64,000 bases of DNA from contig WIUZ02000008.1 in assembly GCA_015956445.1 (NCBI GenBank), positions 558,001 to 622,000 on the forward strand. Direction: 5' to 3'. The stretch is from Thelephora terrestris. Its lineage: Eukaryota; Basidiomycota; Agaricomycetes; Thelephorales; Thelephoraceae. The translations under genes and the position numbers were made by a program. Under the pieces are notes generated by a model. The model did no database searches. It saw only the letters and a list, made by a program, of their open reading frames with translations, and was not told the origin of the DNA. Shown here in pieces: positions 59,301 through 64,000 of the stretch (positions are counted from its first letter, which is position 1; every line of letters starts with the position of its first letter).

Positions 59301-60700
59301 CAACGCGCAATCAATATTAAGTCCTGATGTAATCAAAGAACAAATGGCTATGTGTATGGACTAGGAGTTGAATCCTAGCCAACCAAGATGGATGCTTGGG
59401 CCCTTTCCCTCCCACTCACAACTTGACCACTTTCTCACCCTCTTGACCCACTTCCCACTCTGGACTCAGCGAACTCTGACAATCCACCATCAAGGAGAAC
59501 AACAAAGCATCCCCATCCTCAGGACTCAGCTGAATGGCGAGTTCAAGCTGATAGGAAGAGATACCTTTGTAAGGTCCCACCAGATGACCCAATGCACCTG
59601 TTGTCCTCATCACCTCATTTGTGTCACGAACACGTGACATGTTGAGAAAGATCACACAGGTTATTCAAGATATTCATATCATTCGTGGTAATGATACAAA
59701 ACAAGAGAGTAAATGAACTAAACAAGGAGGAAAGGGTCTATCTTACAAGCACACTGAGAAGTGAAAATGCAACAATGTGTCAGGGCCACTCTTCGCCCTT
59801 CAGGTACCAGTGCTGTTGGTGAGTCGCAACTCCAACCAACAAGAAACAATGGGGCAAAGGGGGAACGACTTCCCTATATCCACCCAAAGTCTACGTGGTC
59901 CAAAACGCGATGGACGAGCGTTCTCCGGTAGGTTGTCCGAATTCACAGCAGGAGTGCCGAGCCTCTATCAGATCAATCCCTATCGTCTTCTGAGGGCAGA
60001 GATAAGAGCCCGAGGATGGCGCCTCAAACTGGTGCTTGATTAAGAGAGCGGCGAGGAACTCCTTTTCGTAAGCGCGTTCGCCGATTCTTAACGCAAGGCT
60101 GAGAGAGAGAGGAGAGCGAACGTGTTCAGAGAGTTACTCGATAAGCTCTTCAGTGGCCTACAGCAAATACACCGATGCTGCAAGGAGAAGAGGACTTCCC
60201 GAGATATCAAAGATGGGGAGTCCTCAGCTACTCTACTGGTACCTATATAGGAGAGCGGCTGGGACAGAGATAATCCTATCTAATAATAACTCGGAGCAAA
60301 GAAGGGCCGAGAGTAAGCTGGGACAGTAAGCGGCCCGAAATAGAGAATAGAAATGATAAAGGAATGACTAATGGGTCAGGGTTCGTGAGAGAATAAGAAA
60401 GGGGTCATGACGTCGTGTGGGAAAGGAATGACAAAGGACAATATCACATGTGAAGACTGACCAATAAGAGGACGACGCGTCAGCTCATCCGATCGGGACA
60501 ACAAAAGACCGAGTGGGACTTGAATGACTGAAGCGAATGTATGGGGAGTCTGGGCCGGTGAAACGATGGGCCGATCCAATGGCACATAGGGCGCGAGCGC
60601 TGTCGGTGGTCGAATAAAACGTAGCGCAAACCGGCCGTTGGATCCATCAAACTCCCTTCTTCTCAAACCAACAATCCTACCAACCAACTACTCATTCACT
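59301..60700. other. Repeat-like, non-coding stretch
   Basis: A plus-strand open frame at 59368-59637 (89 codons) and a minus-strand one at 59416-59655 show no recognisable domain. The region 60040-60440 is purine-rich. The last ~150 bp probably form the promoter and leader of the gene at 60701. Confidence 0.35.
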
Positions 60701-61577
60701 ATGCCCATGATCTCCGATCGTGTCTTCCGTGCTGAGAACAGCACCGCTACCATCGAGTCCGCGGATCCTCGGTCCGTGCAGAACAAGGGTTACTTCCTTC
60801 CGAACGCCAACGTGGCGTACCCCAGTTATCGCGAGGTGCGACGTCACGTGTCGCCGTTTGCTTGCAACAACTGACATCGCATCGTAGATCTTCGCTGTTG
60901 CTGATAAGGTGGATGCTCGACAACTGGAGGCAACGATCGCCAGGCCTCCCCACTACTTGACCATGGATGACGAGTTGTGGTATCACAACTTGATTGATCA
61001 CAAGTTACAGGAGTCTATGCGCGGGGTCACGTTTGACACCGAGTTGCGTATGCCATGGGAGACTCCGGTGGCGTCATCGTTGTGGGGTCTTCTGAAGATG
61101 GGAATCTACGACCTGGGAAACGGCGAAGGAAGGTGGCCAGGAGCGACTCGTTCGCAACATTACACAGCAGCCGTTGGTCACCGCCTTTGGTTCCTTTTGA
61201 GGACAGAACAGAAAGCGGTGAGTCGGTCTGTGCATCCCGCTTGTGGGATAACACTGACAGGCTTATAGAATGAGCGGCTGAAGCGTGAAGTGAAGGAAGC
61301 GAAGGACAACGCCCGTAGGATGTATTCGGAAGCGTTGGACATGAAGAAGACACTGCTCCTGATAGATGATACGCTTCGCGTGACATTTGAGAGCGAGATG
61401 CTGGCGATGCGTGAAGAACACAATCGGTTGGTTGAGTCCTTGAAGGAACGGGACGACACCATCCAACGGGACTTGATTGAGGTCGACCGACGGCTCAATC
61501 GTCACAGAAAGGCTCTGACAATAGTTGCAGCCCAGAAAATATATTTCTTCCTGTTGCTATCCACCCTCAAGGAATGA
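60701..61577 (+). CDS. Uncharacterised coiled-coil protein
   Basis: Three exons read in frame from MPMISDRVFRAENSTATIES: a GTGCGA...TAG intron (60837-60887), then IFAVADKVDARQLEATIA and LTMDDELWYHNLIDHKLQES, a second intron (61219-61268), then NERLKREVKEAKDNARRMYS and a long charged coiled coil ending at 61577. About 258 residues. No signal peptide or membrane span is obvious apart from the hydrophobic end (KIYFFLLLSTL). The family is not recognised. It is convergent with the next gene. Confidence 0.5.
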
Positions 61578-61747
61578 ATGGTGGTGTCGGAGATTGCCAT
61601 TTACAATTGCTCATTCGTTCCGTTTCAGAATTATAAATGGGGAATTGCGGTCATTTTGCATGGTCCATTGTTTCGGACAGAGGGTTGGCTGGGCCCATTG
61701 TTTTGGACCAATGGATAGACTGGGCCCTGTCAGGGTTGTAGGCCTGC

Positions 61748-62371
61748 TTACTGTTTGTGGGGCGCTAGAGGATTAGCAGCGGGATGAGGGGTGTCGGGTC
61801 TGGTTTTGAAAGGGGTTCCGGGTGTGGAGACGAGGGGAGGAGGGATATCAAGAGAGAGGGGTGACTCGGTCTGATAAGGGTGAACGGGCGAGTGATAGTC
61901 TTGGCAGAACTGGCTGAGTTGCTGCACAAACGGTTCGAAGTCTTGATCGCTAAGTCGCTCGAAGTTGACGAGATATTCTATGACAGAATAAGGTAATTCA
62001 GTTGGGATTTCCCACCAAAGAACGATAATAGCAGGGGAATGGGTGTGGATATTAGTCGTGAGATGAACACGTGGAGAGGGGAAGTAAAAGGCCGGACTGA
62101 TACTGAAGTAGACCGTCGCAAGGACACTCTCAGTAAGATCTGAATTCCAAAGGAATTGATGATCGGCTCCTAGCAGAAATGGAGGAGTAGTGACTCTGGC
62201 GTCGAGAGCTGCAAAGGGTCGGTAGTAAGGAAAATGGGTAAGTAAACCGGCGGTTCGGTTTACTTGAAGACTTCTGATGAGCTTATACTCCCAGATAGAT
62301 CTTCTGGCGTCAGGGATAACTGGTCGCTGGACGGGGCTGGTAGAGGAAAAAGGGTTAGGGGCACTGAACAT
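61748..62371 (-). CDS. Uncharacterised 207-residue protein
   Basis: A single open frame from MFSAPNPFSSTSPVQRPVIP. A Pro-rich start, a globular-looking middle (EYKLIRSLQVNRTAGLLTHF, IIVLWWEIPTELPYSVIEYL) and a Pro/Ser/Thr-rich tail with SPLSLDIPPPLVSTPGTPF. A TATATAAG word lies about 145 bp upstream on the same strand (near 62517-62524). No known family is recognised. It is divergent from the gene at 62970. Confidence 0.45.
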   Translation of the reverse strand: MFSAPNPFSSTSPVQRPVIPDARRSIWEYKLIRSLQVNRTAGLLTHFPYYRPFAALDARVTTPPFLLGADHQFLWNSDLTESVLATVYFSISPAFYFPSPRVHLTTNIHTHSPAIIVLWWEIPTELPYSVIEYLVNFERLSDQDFEPFVQQLSQFCQDYHSPVHPYQTESPLSLDIPPPLVSTPGTPFKTRPDTPHPAANPLAPHKQ

Positions 62372-62690
62372 ACACTGGCAGGAAGATTCCTGCTGAAATG
62401 AGTCAGAAAAGGTAAGGCGTGAGGAGAATTCCTCAGCTTACTTTTATTCAGGTTGTGGATAGAGGAGTACAGAAGAGATTGAGAATGGGGGAAAGAAAGG
62501 AGCGAACGCTCTTCCTTATATACCCAATTCTCTACAGGAGTCATTATTTTACAACGAGTCAAACAGGAGTCAACATGGTCTGTGCGTAGTTTAGGGTAGG
62601 GTAAATGAGTCAGAGAGAGAGAGGACTTAGAACGACAGATGGTAATTACTAATACGGGAACAGTAGAGGCGCGGGTCGATGGAAGCATTC

Positions 62691-62761
62691 GGGGATTTCT
62701 CGTGTTTCATGGTAGTAATAGAAGCGTGGTGGGGATTTCTCATGATCGATGGGGATTTCTC
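62691..62761. promoter_or_regulatory. Three copies of GGGGATTTCTC between divergent genes
   Basis: The 11-bp word stands at 62691, 62731 and 62751 in the region between two divergent genes. It may be a factor-binding cluster or a simple local duplication. Confidence 0.35.
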
Positions 62762-62969
62762 AGGGTTTGATGGGATCGCGATTGGGGCTGAGGGTTTGTT
62801 TATCCTAATTAGGATCTTAATGGATAATGGGTTATTGTTTTCTCTTTCCGGCTCTTCCCTTGAGTCAGGATGTATTTAAGTCAGGGGGATTAATGATCGT
62901 TTCCTCCATCGCCTCTTTTCCACCCACAATCACCAGCACTACTCTCCTCTCTCAAATATCATTACTACT

Positions 62970-63873
62970 ATGTCTGCCTTCGTTGCCAACAACGCCGTGC
63001 TCAGTGCTGCCGCCACCCCCTTTACTCCGTCTTTCAAGACGAATTGTCCCCACGATGTGGAACAACACTTGTACGACTCCCCCGCCAACATCGCTCATGA
63101 CAACCAGGTTGCCATTAAATTCCTCACCGCCCATAACGCCCCCGCCGAGTTCTGGGAGCAAGCTGGGTACAAAGACCCCAGGCTCTCTGGGCCTGTAGTT
63201 CGGGCTCAACACCCTGGAGCCGTTCTTTTATTGGACGCCATGGAGAGGGATAGGGAGGATCGGATTGCGAAGTTGGAGAAGCGGGTGGACCTTATGTACG
63301 TCATCATGAACAGTTTGAATGATGACTTCTCTCATTTTGCTTTGGAACATTGGGGACCTTTCCAGGCATCTCTCTTCAGATATTTCGGACACCAGTGTCA
63401 CGGGGCTTATTGCACCGACCCCCCTTGCAAGTCCCCAGTCATCCCTTCGCCACCGCCAGGATCAGGGCGTTCCTCTCCCTCCATCCCCTCCCTGGAGTCC
63501 TGCCCCAGTTCACCAGATGGTGGAGAGGTCCCTGAAGAAGAAGAACCGCAAGAGTCCGATGACTCGTTCTGGTCAACGTTGTCGTCCCTCCGACAAGTCA
63601 CGTCAGGTTCGGATGAAGTTGAAGGTGGAAGTGGCGGGTCTCCAAGACCGCTATGGGTTCGCCTTAGTGAGCGCAGCCTTGTCGGACGTGAAGCGGGAGA
63701 TGTATGATAGTCTATCTCATGATGTGTTGGGGTGTAGGGAGTGTTGGCAGGATCCGGTGACGCGAGAGTGGTCTTATTGTCCTGAGAGTATTCATAACCC
63801 TCACCACTTCGCTCATCGTTGCCCCCTTCCTCAGAACTGTTCATGTGATATCGACCCGTTTGTCCTGGTCTAA
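62970..63873 (+). CDS. Uncharacterised protein with Cys/His-rich C-terminus
   Basis: Starts MSAFVANNAVLSAAATPFTP. The first part has DNQVAIKFLTAHNAPAEFWE, a helix (DREDRIAKLEKRVDLMYVIM) and HQCHGAYCTDPPC, then a Ser/Pro-rich stretch. The same frame stays open to 63707 through an acidic segment, but a second frame carries a more protein-like end (RYGFALVSAALSDVKREMYD, CRECWQDPVTREW, HHFAHRCPLPQNCSCD). Removing 63531-63608 as an intron with a GT start and AG end joins both in frame, so I prefer an end at 63873. The Cys/His spacing suggests metal binding. No family is recognised. A TATTTAAG word lies about 100 bp upstream. Confidence 0.45.
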
Positions 63874-64000
63874 GTTTGTAGTTCTTTTTAACCACTCTTG
63901 TACTATTATTACTGCAAATGAGACCAATGTCTTGAATTAAAGGGTGACTTAGGACTGTGAGTTAGAACAACAACATTTAATCTCCCCCAGGAAGTCTTGA

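Noticed and set aside
59368-59655. Open frames on both strands near a possible LTR, considered as a capsid-type gene
   Set aside because: No zinc knuckle, protease or other element domain is visible; the frames overlap on both strands and are short.
1-64000. CRISPR arrays, bacterial operons, rRNA genes
   Set aside because: None seen; the intron-rich eukaryotic gene structure makes the first two irrelevant.

Overview
This is nuclear DNA of a filamentous basidiomycete, most likely an Agaricomycete. The evidence is dense short GT-AG introns of about 50-60 bp, protein families typical of these fungi (TKL-type kinase-like genes in tandem, F-box/LRR genes, a Tnp2-type CACTA transposon), and housekeeping genes with fungal architecture (PNS1, PHS1, PSR1-type phosphatase, ILS1, SNU23, ERD1). 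I cannot name the species. All intron and exon limits below were read by eye.

Region 1 (1-25.0 kb) is a rearranged tandem array. It holds six copies of a small kinase-like gene, all on the plus strand: A truncated, B, C, D and E with complete six-exon reading frames of 329-348 codons, and F internally deleted. They are interleaved with minus-strand copies of an F-box/leucine-rich gene, of which only 19099-20697 looks whole. Carried along are shards of an ABCC-type transporter and of the 3' end of a PNS1-like gene. The first ~3.2 kb and 5.85-9.9 kb are two recent copies of one block. The kinase-like proteins have lost the usual catalytic residues (VAIK lysine is Glu, the HRD and DFG aspartates are replaced) but keep the fold signatures, so they are predicted pseudokinases.

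Region 2 (25.3-51.5 kb) is a conserved gene block: an uncharacterised protein with a nuclease-like C-terminal part, the full-length PNS1 homologue (relative of the shards in the array), a PP2C phosphatase, a PAC2 proteasome-assembly chaperone, a seventh and more distant kinase-like gene (G), PHS1 dehydratase, a bZIP factor, a PSR1-like phosphatase, a membrane/coiled-coil protein, cytosolic isoleucyl-tRNA synthetase, SNU23 and an ERD1-like EXS protein. Several pairs are divergent with short shared promoters.

Region 3 (51.7-57.3 kb) is a four-pass membrane-protein gene split by a 4,764-bp CACTA DNA transposon. Its termini match, it has a TCA target-site duplication, a minus-strand transposase gene and a divergent small accessory gene. 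The host reading frame resumes exactly beyond the element, so the insertion is young.

Region 4 (57.3-64 kb) is repeat-rich, with a possible LTR-type fossil and tandem repeats, followed by three genes I do not recognise (60701 +, 61748 -, 62970 +).
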